Shown piece after piece: positions 26,192-35,504 of a stretch of DNA of 64,000 nucleotides. The DNA is from Dyadobacter sp. CECT 9275. GTDB lineage: Bacteria > Bacteroidota > Bacteroidia > Cytophagales > Spirosomataceae. The notes beneath the pieces were generated by a model that was given only the letters and a program-made list of their open reading frames with translations, had not been told where the DNA came from and ran no database searches. A program made the translations under genes and the position numbers. Every line of letters starts with the position of its first letter. Positions within the stretch are counted from its first letter, which is position 1. The stretch is taken from contig NZ_CAJRAF010000002.1 in assembly GCF_907164905.1 (NCBI RefSeq), positions 496,001-560,000 of the forward strand, written 5' to 3'.

Positions 26192-26920
26192 TTACAGCAA
26201 ACCCGACTTTTCCAGCCATAATCTGGCCATCAGTTCGTGTCCGGCAGGCATGGGATGTATCCCATCCCAGATCCAGTATTCGGCCGGGGCACGGTTCAGC
26301 GCATCATTAAACGCAGCCTGATAAGGAATAAACACCGCCCCGAATTCTGCAGCCAGTTTCTTTACAATCTGTTGCCTCAGGCTTACCTCCGCAAAATAGG
26401 TATCCCATTTTTCCTTTACCCTGCCCACAGGGAGTATGAAGGGTTCCGCCAGCATTAATTTTAAGGCTGGAAGTGCTACCATTGTCTTCTGCAGCAAATT
26501 GCGGTAATGTTCCTCAAAAAACGCTGCATCAGCGTCAGTATTACCCTGGATCAGCCAGGCGGTGTCATTAATACCAATAAGGATACTTAGTAAATCAGGT
26601 TTCAGGTCCAGGGTATCGGTCTGCCAGCGCTCTTCCAGATGGGTGATTCGATTACCGCTGATCCCCCGGTTATAAAAATGGAATCCTTTTGAAGGATAAT
26701 CATACCAAATTCTGGAAGCGGCAATAAAAGCGTAACCATGGCCCATAACATGGTTCCAGTCGTTGTTCCTGGTACGGTTTCCGTCCGTAATGGAGTCGCC
26801 TTGAAAAAGGATCGTCATGCCCCCAGGGGCGCTGTTGTTTCCCGCAAATGAAATCCCCGGAAAAGCTGCTGCAGACACGATCCCGGCACTAATGTTTTGG
26901 ATAAAATTTCTTCTCAACAT
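26192..26920 (-). CDS. SGNH/GDSL hydrolase with Tat-like signal
   Basis: A 242-residue secreted esterase-like protein. The N-terminus MLRRNFIQNISAGIV resembles a twin-arginine signal (RRNFIQ). All SGNH blocks are present: LFQGDSITDGNRT (nucleophile Ser at about 42), a Gly-containing block II (NRGISGNR), IGINDT (Asn in block III) and WDGIHPMPAGH (Asp/His of block V). Members remove acetyl or acyl groups from sugars. With the FucP/ROK and glycosidase-like genes near, a role in deacylating glycans is plausible but not shown. It is a single gene with 229 bp before the FucP start. Confidence 0.85.
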   Translation of the reverse strand: MLRRNFIQNISAGIVSAAAFPGISFAGNNSAPGGMTILFQGDSITDGNRTRNNDWNHVMGHGYAFIAASRIWYDYPSKGFHFYNRGISGNRITHLEERWQTDTLDLKPDLLSILIGINDTAWLIQGNTDADAAFFEEHYRNLLQKTMVALPALKLMLAEPFILPVGRVKEKWDTYFAEVSLRQQIVKKLAAEFGAVFIPYQAAFNDALNRAPAEYWIWDGIHPMPAGHELMARLWLEKSGLL

Positions 26921-27113
26921 CGTTCTGTCTGGTGTATGGGCCTGGTGATAAAAGGCTGCGATAAATTTTCTACAACTTATTGTTTTTTTTCTTCAATTTT
27001 CTCATTTCAGGATAAATCCCTCGATTTTCCAGCCTTTCCGCGACCATTATTATACTGGCATCCTAATTGCTCTAAACAGGAAAACTTCTTATCAAACTTA
27101 AATCGTCCACACA

Positions 27114-27278
27114 ATGGGAAATCTTCTTTATACCATAGCAGTTATTCTGGTTATTCTATGGTTGATCGGCTACTTTGGTTTTGCCAGCTTCGGATTGGGT
27201 AATATTATTCATATCCTTCTTGTTATTGCCGTCGTGGCCATTATTCTCCGTGTAATCCGGGGAGACAGAGTCGTTTAG
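27114..27278 (+). CDS. lmo0937-family small membrane protein (54 aa)
   Basis: A 54-residue hydrophobic protein beginning MGNLLYTIAVILVILWLIGY and ending in RVIRGDRVV. Two short membrane segments are joined by FASFGLGN. This composition matches the lmo0937/DUF5670 family, small conserved membrane proteins of unknown function. It starts at an ATG 193 bp from the divergent SGNH hydrolase gene and is followed by unrelated genes, so it is probably a single transcription unit. Confidence 0.75.
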   Translation: MGNLLYTIAVILVILWLIGYFGFASFGLGNIIHILLVIAVVAIILRVIRGDRVV

Positions 27279-27441
27279 AAATAAAAACAGGGTATTCATC
27301 AACACGATTGATTAATATGTGAGGTCTGTTCAAAGAGGATTATGGCAAAAACCATCGTCTTTCTTTGAACAGATTCTTATTATATGGACATTTCAGATTA
27401 AGACAAGCGATGTCCTTACTTCTTCAATACAAAAGATTGCT

Positions 27442-27720
27442 ATGACGCACGAAAAAATATTTACCCGCAAAGACGGTACCCGGGTTAAGGTTTCCGTCTG
27501 GTTATACGTTCATCAGAATCAATCGAATTGGGGATATCTTATTTTTGTGCAGGAACCTTCTTCCGATCAGTGGATTGATCCCTTCAGTAACAAGGCATAC
27601 CTATTGCGCGCAGCAGAATCCAAAAGATTTAACGGACATGCTACCTTCGATCATTTTGTATCTAAAAATGAAATACTGCAGGCAAAAATGGAACTGTGGA
27701 AAATGATCAAACCGGTGTGA
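27442..27720 (+). CDS. Hypothetical protein, 92 aa
   Basis: A 92-residue protein without a family I recognise. It begins MTHEKIFTRKDGTRVKVSVW, has an aromatic, beta-rich middle and a helical, Lys-rich end (LQAKMELWKMIKPV). No signal peptide or membrane helix. The same frame is open back to 27319, but the upstream part has no protein-like features and the ATG at 27442 gives a clean start. It ends 6 bp before the end of the convergent TesA-like gene, without a visible terminator between. The composition suggests a real soluble protein; function unknown. Confidence 0.55.
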   Translation: MTHEKIFTRKDGTRVKVSVWLYVHQNQSNWGYLIFVQEPSSDQWIDPFSNKAYLLRAAESKRFNGHATFDHFVSKNEILQAKMELWKMIKPV

Positions 27721-27726
27721 GGTGGA

Positions 27727-28404
27727 TCAAAGCTGGTCTTTCAGTATTGACCAAACGTTTTCCGCCACGATCTTGTGCCCGGCTACATTCGGATGAATAC
27801 CGTCAGGCAGATTCAGTTTGGGTTCACCTCCAACGCCTTCGAGCAAAAAAGGGATAAGCTGAACATGATTGGTTTTGGCTATATCAGCATACAGCATCCT
27901 GAACTGAGAAGTATATTCCTGTCCCATATTGGGCGGGATCTGCATCCCGGCCAGTATCAACTTTGCGTCGGGATACTTAGCTTTGACTTTATCCAATATC
28001 GACTGGAGGTTTTTCTTTGTTTCCGATACCGGAATACCCCTGAGGCCATCATTCCCTCCCAGTTCCAGAATAAAAACATCCAGAGGCTGTTTGAGCAGCC
28101 AGTCTATCCGGCTGTTGCCGCCTGCCGTGGTCTCACCGCTTACCCCCGCATTAATAACTTTATAGGCCAGGCCGAGTGAGTCAATCCGTTTTTGAATCAG
28201 GCCTGCGAAAGCCAGGGAAGGATCATCCAGTCCATATCCGGCCGTCAGGCTGTTTCCAAAGAAAACAATGTTTTTTTTCGAGGCTGATTTAGTCTTAGCT
28301 GCTTCAAGAGAATCGCCGGAAGCCGCAGACTTGTTTTTAGAATCACTGTTACAGCCGTATATAAAAAGCGACGCCGCCAGGCAGAAAAAAAGAAAACGAG
28401 TCAT
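27727..28404 (-). CDS. TesA-like SGNH arylesterase/lysophospholipase, lipoprotein
   Basis: A 225-residue protein with a lipobox ending at Cys18 (SLFIYGC), so it is lipid-anchored, unlike E. coli TesA, which is free in the periplasm. The SGNH core is complete: FFGNSLTAGYG (nucleophile Ser; Asn replaces Asp of GDS as in arylesterases), NAGVSGETTAGG (block II), LGGNDGLRG (block III) and LPDGIHPNVAGH (block V). It is a broad ester or thioester hydrolase in the envelope. It is divergent from the YbbA/YbbP-like ABC genes (starts 205 bp apart), the same neighbourhood as tesA-ybbA-ybbP in E. coli. Confidence 0.88.
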   Translation of the reverse strand: MTRFLFFCLAASLFIYGCNSDSKNKSAASGDSLEAAKTKSASKKNIVFFGNSLTAGYGLDDPSLAFAGLIQKRIDSLGLAYKVINAGVSGETTAGGNSRIDWLLKQPLDVFILELGGNDGLRGIPVSETKKNLQSILDKVKAKYPDAKLILAGMQIPPNMGQEYTSQFRMLYADIAKTNHVQLIPFLLEGVGGEPKLNLPDGIHPNVAGHKIVAENVWSILKDQL

Positions 28405-28609
28405 AAGTGTATTTTAATATTTACCATTAATCCATTAACCGCAACAAACGTAGGTATTAGGCCATAAAAGCAGATTCAGAGCCATTCGGCATCAAGTATG
28501 TTCCATTTAACCAATATTTAGGTGGTTTTCTGAATCTTAAGAACCAAATTTACATAAAAGCAGTTGCCAAATTTAACACCACCGGATAAAACGTTAAACC
28601 AGCATATTA

Positions 28610-29290
28610 ATGAATAGCATTCTTGACCTTAAAGAGGTTGGTAAAATATACAAAAGCGGCTCCCGTTCTTTAACGGTATTACAGGACATCAACTTTTCTG
28701 TCAACCCGGGGTCAACACTGGCCATTGTGGGGCCTTCCGGAAGTGGCAAAACAACACTCCTCGGCCTTTGTGCCGGTCTCGACCGCTCCTCTTCGGGCAC
28801 GGTGGAACTTCATGGAACGAGGCTGAACGACCTGAATGAAGATCAGCTGGCATCCGCCCGGAACCAGTACATCGGCTTCATATTCCAGAATTTTCAGCTG
28901 CTTCCCACGCTGACAGCTCTTGAAAATGTGATGGTACCGCTGGAACTAAGAGGCGAAAAAAATATTAAATCCAGGGCCCTCGATTTACTGGACAAAGTGG
29001 GCCTGGCCGAACGCGGACATCATTATCCCACGCAACTTAGCGGTGGAGAGCAACAAAGGGTTTCCCTTGCCAGGGCGTTTTCCAATAATCCGGCTATACT
29101 TTTTGCCGACGAACCTACGGGAAACCTGGATGCCGAAACGAGTGAAAAAGTTGTAAAACTACTTTTTGATCTGAACAAAGAGGCTGGTACCACACTGGTA
29201 TTGGTTACCCACGACCTGGAACTTGCCGCTAAAACGCAGCGGATTATCCGTATAAAAGGCGGGCGTATTGTTTCGGATCAGCATACCTGA
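28610..29290 (+). CDS. ABC transporter ATPase, YbbA/LolD-like
   Basis: A 226-residue ATPase with Walker A GPSGSGKTT (about 40-48), Q loop FIFQNFQLLPTLTALENV, signature LSGGEQQR, Walker B ILFADEPTGNLD and a switch His in VTHDLEL. Sequence and partner place it with MacB/LolD/YbbA-type systems that use ATP to work on envelope substrates rather than pump across the inner membrane. The long FtsX-like permease begins 71 bp downstream and the TesA-like esterase is divergent upstream. The substrate is unknown. No Shine-Dalgarno sequence is visible. Confidence 0.92.
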   Translation: MNSILDLKEVGKIYKSGSRSLTVLQDINFSVNPGSTLAIVGPSGSGKTTLLGLCAGLDRSSSGTVELHGTRLNDLNEDQLASARNQYIGFIFQNFQLLPTLTALENVMVPLELRGEKNIKSRALDLLDKVGLAERGHHYPTQLSGGEQQRVSLARAFSNNPAILFADEPTGNLDAETSEKVVKLLFDLNKEAGTTLVLVTHDLELAAKTQRIIRIKGGRIVSDQHT

Positions 29291-29361
29291 CCCGCTCCGG
29301 CTGATGAAGTCCTATTTAAGTTGAAAATCCGCTTCAGCGTTCAAGTAATTCCTGTTAGATA

Positions 29362-31905
29362 ATGAATAAAGAAAATATCAATTTCCCGTGGCTGCTGAAA
29401 ATGGCATGGCGCGACAGCCGACGTAACCGCGCACGGCTGTTCCTTTTTGTGTCTTCTATCGTACTGGGGATTGCAGCGCTGGTAGCCATTTATGCACTCG
29501 GAGATAATTTAAGGCAAAACATTGACAGCCAGGCGGCCACCCTGCTCGGTGCCGACCTGGCGCTTTCCGGAAACCGCCCGATAGAAGGAAAAGTTAAAAC
29601 AATGGTCGATTCCCTGGGAACAGCCAGGTCGGAGGAAAGAAGTTTTGCATCCATGGTCTATTTCCTTAAAAGCGGCGGCAACAGACTGGCTCAGGTGAAG
29701 GCACTGCAGGGTGATTATCCCTACTATGGCACCTTTGAAACCGTTCCGCTGGAAGCGGGAATATCTTTCCGCACCAAAAAGGAAGCCCTGGTAGACCAGT
29801 CCCTGATGCTGCAGTATCAGGCAAAAGTGGGGGATTCCATTAAGATCGGTGAGGTAACTTTTGCTATAGCCGGAATTCTTGAAAAAGCCCCGGGCCAGAA
29901 CGGGCTTACGAGTACTGTGGCGCCATCTGTATACATCCCGATGAAATACCTGGACGCCACCGGCCTTATGCAAAAAGGAAGCCGGGTGGCTTACCGGTAC
30001 TATCTGAAATTCCCTGAGGATACCGATGTGCAAAATCTGGCTAAAAAACTGGACCCGCGCTTTGAAGCCGCCGACCTGGACTATAAAACTGTACAGACCC
30101 AGAAGGAGGATACCGGACGTTCATTCAAGGACCTAACCCGCTTTCTGTCATTGGTAGGTTTTGTGGCGCTGCTTCTGGGATGCATAGGCGTAGCCAGTGC
30201 CATACATATTTATATCAGAGAAAAACTTAATTCCATTGCCATCCTGCGTTGTCTGGGTGTGAGAGCTTCCCAGGCATTTCTGATTTATCTGATTCAGATT
30301 GTAGGCATAGGATTGTTAGGCTCGGTGCTGGGCTGCCTGCTAGGTACGGCAATTCAGCAGTTCCTGCCTATTGTCATTAAAGACTTCCTGCCTTTTGAAC
30401 TGACAACGGATATCTCCTGGATTGCCATTGCCCAAGGTCTGGTGATCGGCACCCTCATATCTGTTCTATTTGCCCTTCCTCCGCTGGTATCTATCCGCAA
30501 GATATCGCCCCTGAATGTACTTCGGAATATTTTTGATCAGGTTAAATTAGACCGTGACCCGGTCATCTGGCTGGTGTACGCGCTGATTGTAGTATTCATT
30601 TTCGGATTTTCGTATCTGCAGATGAGAACCTGGCTTCAATCGTTGATTTTTACAGCAGGCATCCTGGGATCTTTCCTGCTGTTATACGGTACCGCGGTTT
30701 TGCTGATGTGGCTGGTGCGGAGATTCTTCCCTCAGTCGTGGAGTTATCTCTGGCGCCAGGGACTTGCCAATTTGTACCGGCCCAACAACCAGACGGCGAT
30801 CCTCATTGTTTCCATTGGCCTGGGTACCTCGCTGATCTGCACCTTATTTTTTACGCAGACCATACTCATGACACGCGTAAATTTATCTACCAGCGGTAAC
30901 CAGCCGAATATCGTACTTTTTGATATACAACCCGGCCAGAAAGAAGCGGTGCTGGACGTGGCCAAAGTCCACAAGGTTCCGGTGAACCAAAGTGTACCTA
31001 TTGTTAATATGCGGCTGGATGAGGTAAATGGTAAAACCGCCGCAGATTTTCAGGGTGACACCACAGCCGAGCAATCCCGAAGGATTTTTAGCAGGGAATA
31101 CCGGGTTACGTTCCGTGACTCCCTGTCTTCGTCCGAAAAAATTTCAAAAGGCAAATGGGAAGGTATCTATACCAAAGACCAGCCACTCATACCTATTTCC
31201 TTGGAGCAAGGCTTTGCGGAGCGCAGCCGGGTAAACCTTGGCGACACCATGGTATTTAATGTGCAGGGGACGCTCATGACAACCCGCGTCAGTAGTTTCA
31301 GGGAAGTAAACTGGGGAGAGGTGCAAACCAATTTTCTGGTCGTATTTCCCTCAGGCGTGCTGGAAGAAGCCCCTCAGTTTAATGTGATGCTCACGCATGT
31401 TCCATCACCCGAGGTATCCGCCCGGTTTCAGCGGGATATCGTGCGGCAGTTTCCGAATATTTCCATTATTGACCTTGCCCTGGTGCTTCGGGTACTTGAC
31501 GAGCTATTTACAAAAATTGGCTTTGTGATCCGTTTCATGGCCGGTTTCAGTATCCTGACCGGAATTATCGTACTCATTGCATCGGTTCTGATCAGCAAGT
31601 ATCAGCGTTTGCAGGAAAGTGTTTTGCTCAGGACCATCGGTGCCAGTAAAAAGCAGATTTTTACCATCACGGCCATGGAATACTTCTTCCTGGGTTCGCT
31701 GGCCGCTTTCACCGGAATTCTCATATCCCTGGTCGGGAGCTGGGCGCTGGCCAGGTTCAGTTTTGAGGCGGAGTTCAGGCCGGATGTATGGCCAGTTATT
31801 GCTCTTTTCCTTTTTGTTTCATTGCTGACAGTGAGCATTGGGCTTATTAACAGCCGGGGTATCCTTTCACGCCCGCCGCTGGAGGTACTACGCCAGGACG
31901 TTTAG
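29362..31905 (+). CDS. YbbP-like FtsX-type ABC permease
   Basis: An 847-residue permease with a first helix at about 25-46, a large periplasmic region (about 47-255), a first FtsX membrane block of helices (about 260-380), more helices (about 400-475), a second periplasmic region and a final FtsX block of three helices (about 715-835). This double FtsX layout is that of YbbP. With the ATPase encoded just upstream it forms a mechanotransmission-type ABC complex of unknown substrate. The ILRCLGVRASQAFLIYLIQI and LLRTIGASKKQIFTITAMEY segments are the coupling helices that contact the ATPase. A terminator follows at 32036. Confidence 0.9.
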   Translation: MNKENINFPWLLKMAWRDSRRNRARLFLFVSSIVLGIAALVAIYALGDNLRQNIDSQAATLLGADLALSGNRPIEGKVKTMVDSLGTARSEERSFASMVYFLKSGGNRLAQVKALQGDYPYYGTFETVPLEAGISFRTKKEALVDQSLMLQYQAKVGDSIKIGEVTFAIAGILEKAPGQNGLTSTVAPSVYIPMKYLDATGLMQKGSRVAYRYYLKFPEDTDVQNLAKKLDPRFEAADLDYKTVQTQKEDTGRSFKDLTRFLSLVGFVALLLGCIGVASAIHIYIREKLNSIAILRCLGVRASQAFLIYLIQIVGIGLLGSVLGCLLGTAIQQFLPIVIKDFLPFELTTDISWIAIAQGLVIGTLISVLFALPPLVSIRKISPLNVLRNIFDQVKLDRDPVIWLVYALIVVFIFGFSYLQMRTWLQSLIFTAGILGSFLLLYGTAVLLMWLVRRFFPQSWSYLWRQGLANLYRPNNQTAILIVSIGLGTSLICTLFFTQTILMTRVNLSTSGNQPNIVLFDIQPGQKEAVLDVAKVHKVPVNQSVPIVNMRLDEVNGKTAADFQGDTTAEQSRRIFSREYRVTFRDSLSSSEKISKGKWEGIYTKDQPLIPISLEQGFAERSRVNLGDTMVFNVQGTLMTTRVSSFREVNWGEVQTNFLVVFPSGVLEEAPQFNVMLTHVPSPEVSARFQRDIVRQFPNISIIDLALVLRVLDELFTKIGFVIRFMAGFSILTGIIVLIASVLISKYQRLQESVLLRTIGASKKQIFTITAMEYFFLGSLAAFTGILISLVGSWALARFSFEAEFRPDVWPVIALFLFVSLLTVSIGLINSRGILSRPPLEVLRQDV

Positions 31906-32035
31906 CCAGAGCAAATTGCGGATTACATAAATGCAGCTCACATTCTGAAACCTGATCCGCAATGGCGATGAATACCTCAACCCGCCAGACCAGTACGCAT
32001 ATCCAATTCAGCAAAAAATAACTTCTCATTTCCAT

Positions 32036-32066
32036 AAAATGACCGCTGAAGGCGGTCATTTTCCTT
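32036..32066 (+). terminator. Intrinsic terminator after the YbbP-like gene
   Basis: AAAATGACCGC at 32036-32046 is the exact reverse complement of GCGGTCATTTT at 32052-32062, with the 5-nt loop TGAAG, followed by CCTTTT. It lies about 130 bp after the permease stop. Confidence 0.85.
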
Positions 32067-32252
32067 TTGATCCCCCAAACTTTCCTTCCCGACAACAAGC
32101 TTCATCATGAGTTAACATTGGAAACGTAAATTGCACCGCTAATAAAAATTCCTGTTTTGTATGATCCGAGGCTCAGGAAAGCGGCAATGTCTTTCTCTTG
32201 ATTATAAATCAATACCACCCTGCTGCATTGGCCCAAATTTCCCGATTTATTT

Positions 32253-32283
32253 CAAACGTTTGCAGCAATTTTTCAAACGTTTG
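32253..32283. promoter_or_regulatory. Tandem LacI-type operators CAAACGTTTG upstream of SusC
   Basis: Two perfect 10-bp palindromes CAAACGTTTG at 32253-32262 and 32274-32283, 21 bp centre to centre (two helical turns), each within a TTCAAACGTTTGCA context. A central CG palindrome is the usual form of LacI-family operators. The same pair occurs between the LacI gene and iolB (41857-41886), so the LacI regulator there probably controls this SusC/SusD pair too. Confidence 0.75.
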
Positions 32284-32421
32284 CATGAAGTGCAGACTAT
32301 TTTATATTTTTTATATCAATAATACAATTTGTATTGTTGCATAACATTTCCCTGCAAACAGCGTCTAAACCCTCTTTAAAATTTTTTATTTTCTATTCTA
32401 CTAAAACAAATAATCCACATT

Positions 32422-35400
32422 ATGAGAAAAACATTGACTCTATTGGTCAGGAAAAGGGGATTTCAATGCTGTGTTTTGTCATTAGGTACAATGATGTACC
32501 TGGCAACTCCATCATTGGCAACCGCCTCTTCAGCCGACACACGTAAACACCAGCAAACCTCTCCTCAAAAAGAAATTACCTTGTCGGGAAAGGTTGTAAC
32601 TTCTAATAATGAAGGATTGCCGGGAGTAACCGTCCTTGTTTCGGAATCGGATGGCGCAAATAAGCAGGGAACCACTACCAACGAAAAAGGTGAATTTTCG
32701 TTCAGCAATCTTGAAACCGGAAAAAAATATAACCTTCAGTTCAGTTATATCGGTTTTGACAAGCAGTCCCTGAACGATTTCGTTCTGACAGAAGCCAACA
32801 GCAATTCTATCAGCATTACGCTAAAGGAATCGGCATCAGACCTGAGCGAAGTAGTCGTGGTAGGTTATGGAAGTACCGTAAAAAAAGACATTACCGGTTC
32901 TGTTAAATCTCTCAAAAGCGCGGAATTCAATCAGGGGATCATCAATTCACCCGAGCAGCTTTTACAAGGAAAGGTATCCGGTGTGAACGTAACCTCGGCA
33001 ACAGGCGAGCCAGGCGGCAAAACCAATATCACGGTACGTGGCCCGGGAGGGGTGCGCACAGGAAGTACGCCGTTGTTCGTGGTGGATGGTATGGCACTGG
33101 ACAACAGCAGTACCGGTGGGGATACCAACCCGCTTAACTTCCTGAACCCACAGGATATCGAATCCATGGATGTTTTGAAAGATGCCTCAGCAACCGCTAT
33201 TTATGGAGCGAGAGGAGCAAACGGAGTTATTTTGATCACAACCAAAAAAGGCAAATCGGGCCAGGCCAGTGTTAATTATTCCGGAAGCCTGGGTTTGTCT
33301 ACCATGGCCCGCCCCTTGGATGTACTGTCCGGTCCCGATTTTATAGCCGAGGCTGGTAAGCTGGGCTCAACGGTGATCAACGGAGGTGCTAATACCGACT
33401 GGCAAAAGGAAATTTCAAGAACTGCTACCACGCACAACCACAATGTTTCCATTGGTGGAGGTACCGAAAAAATGACTTATTATGGCTCATTTGGTTTGCA
33501 AAAACAACAAGGGGTTTTGAAAGGCAGCCAGCAGGACAGATATACCGGCCGTATCAATCTGTCGCAGAAATTGCTGAACGACCGGGTTACCCTGGATATC
33601 AATCTGAACGCGACCAATACAAAAAACCAGCGTCCGGATAACCAGGGAATCATAGGTGGGGCCATCACAGCCAACCCTACCTATAAACCTTATGATGATA
33701 AAGGTGATCCGTTCCAGTACCAGGACGGAACCAACCCGCTGATCACTTTAAGACTTTACAAGGAATTACTGAGTACCAACAGAGTACTTGCAAGTATATC
33801 TCCGTCTGTAACCATCATTCCGGGTCTGGTTTATAAACTCAATTTTGGCCTCGACCATGCCACTTCTACCCAGGACAAACAAACGCTGCCCAATACCATT
33901 CCGGCTTCCATCGGACGTCTGGAAACCTATGATCTGAAAAACTCCAACCGTTTGATTGAAAACTACCTGACTTATACCTTAAATAAAAAGTCACACAGTT
34001 TTTCTGCTCTGGTAGGTCACTCCTATCAGCGGATCTTCCTTCAGGGACGGAACTTCAGTATCAACAAATTCCCGATATCAGATATTGAGCCCATCTACAA
34101 CCCCGGTCTGGGACAGGACCTGACGCTCGTACTCAACAAACCCGGCGGATTTGCCACCATCAATGAGCTTCAGTCGTTTTTCTCAAGGGTGAATTACAGT
34201 TTCAAGGACAAGTATCTTGTAACAGCAACCTTGCGTGTTGACGGTTCTTCAAAATTCGGGGCCAACAATAAGTATGGTTCCTTTCCCTCTTTCTCGCTGG
34301 GATGGCGGATTTCGGAAGAGCCTTTTATGAAATCCTCTCCGTTTTCCGACCTGAAACTGCGTGCAGGCTGGGGTAAAACCGGTAACCAGGAAATTCCAAG
34401 CAAAATTACCCAGGCTCGTTTCACATCTTCAGTATCAGGGACTACCAGCTATCCGCTTAACAGTACCAATACCTACCCTGCCGGTACTACCTATACCCGG
34501 CTAGCCAACCCCAATATCCAGTGGGAAGTATCTGCGCAGACGGATCTTGGTTTAGACTTTTCATTGTTTAAAGGTGCATTGAGCGGAGAAATAGATTATT
34601 TTTCTAAAACCTCTGAAAAAATATTGCTGGAAGTTATTCCTTCCGATCCAGTACAGCCAGCCGGTACTTTTTGGACCAACGTTCCCGATATGCAGATTGT
34701 CAACAAGGGACTTGAGTTTGACCTGAATTTCAGAAAATCACTGGATAACGGCCTGCGTTATTCCATCGGTGGAAACATCACATTTATAAAAAATGATGTG
34801 AAAAATTCACCCTACTCGGTTATTCCATCCGGTGCCGCACAGGGCTCAGGCCTTACTTCGGCTACAATCAACGGATACATCAACAACCAGCCCATCGGTA
34901 CTTTCTTCCTGAAAGAATTTATTGGCTTTGACGACAAGGGTATCAGCAAATTCCGCGATACGGACGGTGACGGTATCATTACCGATAAAGACAGGATTGC
35001 TGCCGGAACCGCGCTTCCTACTAGGATGTACAACTTTAACGGAAACGTAAGTTTCAAAGGATTTGACCTGACCGCGAATTTCAATGGTGTAGGAGGTAAT
35101 AAAGTGTATGACAACACGGCCAACTCTAACTTCTACAAGCTGAAATTATCTAAAGGTGTGAACGTAACACCCGAGGCACTCGAAGCAGCCAGCGAGTCCA
35201 TCAACAACTCTGCTCCGGTATCGACCAGGTATCTGAAAAACGGTGCTTATCTGAGATTGAACAACCTGGTGTTAGGCTACAATCTGAACACAGTTAAACT
35301 TGGTATTCACAAATGGGTGCAAACTGCACGCGTTGCGGTAACAGGCCAGAACCTGATCGTTTGGACCAAATACAACGGCTACGACCCAGAAGTAAACAAT

Positions 35401-35496
35401 GACCGTTCCATTAACGGCATTACTTCCTACGGTATCGATTATCTCAGTTATCCAAAGGCTAAAACAGTCATTTTTAGTCTAAATCTTGGCTTCTAA
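32422..35496 (+). CDS. SusC/RagA-type TonB-dependent outer-membrane transporter
   Basis: A 1024-residue protein: signal region, a carboxypeptidase-regulatory-like domain (about 52-135, LSGKVVTSNNEGLPGVTVLV), a TonB box (DLSEVVVVGYG at about 143-153), a plug domain (about 160-280, with the SusC marks LFVVDGM and GARGANGVILITTKKG) and a 22-strand barrel. It imports a compound across the outer membrane together with the SusD lipoprotein encoded 8 bp downstream. No STN domain is present, so it is not a FecA-type signalling receptor. Tandem CAAACGTTTG operators upstream suggest control by the inositol-cluster LacI protein; the substrate may therefore be inositol or an inositol-containing compound. 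Confidence 0.95.
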   Translation: MRKTLTLLVRKRGFQCCVLSLGTMMYLATPSLATASSADTRKHQQTSPQKEITLSGKVVTSNNEGLPGVTVLVSESDGANKQGTTTNEKGEFSFSNLETGKKYNLQFSYIGFDKQSLNDFVLTEANSNSISITLKESASDLSEVVVVGYGSTVKKDITGSVKSLKSAEFNQGIINSPEQLLQGKVSGVNVTSATGEPGGKTNITVRGPGGVRTGSTPLFVVDGMALDNSSTGGDTNPLNFLNPQDIESMDVLKDASATAIYGARGANGVILITTKKGKSGQASVNYSGSLGLSTMARPLDVLSGPDFIAEAGKLGSTVINGGANTDWQKEISRTATTHNHNVSIGGGTEKMTYYGSFGLQKQQGVLKGSQQDRYTGRINLSQKLLNDRVTLDINLNATNTKNQRPDNQGIIGGAITANPTYKPYDDKGDPFQYQDGTNPLITLRLYKELLSTNRVLASISPSVTIIPGLVYKLNFGLDHATSTQDKQTLPNTIPASIGRLETYDLKNSNRLIENYLTYTLNKKSHSFSALVGHSYQRIFLQGRNFSINKFPISDIEPIYNPGLGQDLTLVLNKPGGFATINELQSFFSRVNYSFKDKYLVTATLRVDGSSKFGANNKYGSFPSFSLGWRISEEPFMKSSPFSDLKLRAGWGKTGNQEIPSKITQARFTSSVSGTTSYPLNSTNTYPAGTTYTRLANPNIQWEVSAQTDLGLDFSLFKGALSGEIDYFSKTSEKILLEVIPSDPVQPAGTFWTNVPDMQIVNKGLEFDLNFRKSLDNGLRYSIGGNITFIKNDVKNSPYSVIPSGAAQGSGLTSATINGYINNQPIGTFFLKEFIGFDDKGISKFRDTDGDGIITDKDRIAAGTALPTRMYNFNGNVSFKGFDLTANFNGVGGNKVYDNTANSNFYKLKLSKGVNVTPEALEAASESINNSAPVSTRYLKNGAYLRLNNLVLGYNLNTVKLGIHKWVQTARVAVTGQNLIVWTKYNGYDPEVNNDRSINGITSYGIDYLSYPKAKTVIFSLNLGF

Positions 35497-35504
35497 TAAA
35501 ACAC

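Larger units (their letters stand above)
31906..32421. other. Control region upstream of the SusC gene
   Basis: A 516-bp gene-free region. It contains the terminator of the ABC operon (32036-32066), then AT-rich DNA with two identical palindromes CAAACGTTTG (32253 and 32274) about 140-170 bp before the SusC start. A sequence TACAATTTG (32323-32331) resembles the -7 box but has one extra base, and no -33 element is well placed. The long leader is common in front of SusC genes. Confidence 0.65.

Noticed and set aside
32323..32331. TACAATTTG as the SusC -7 promoter box
   Set aside because: One base longer than TAnnTTTG and no -33 TTTG at a suitable distance; kept only as a note in the control region.
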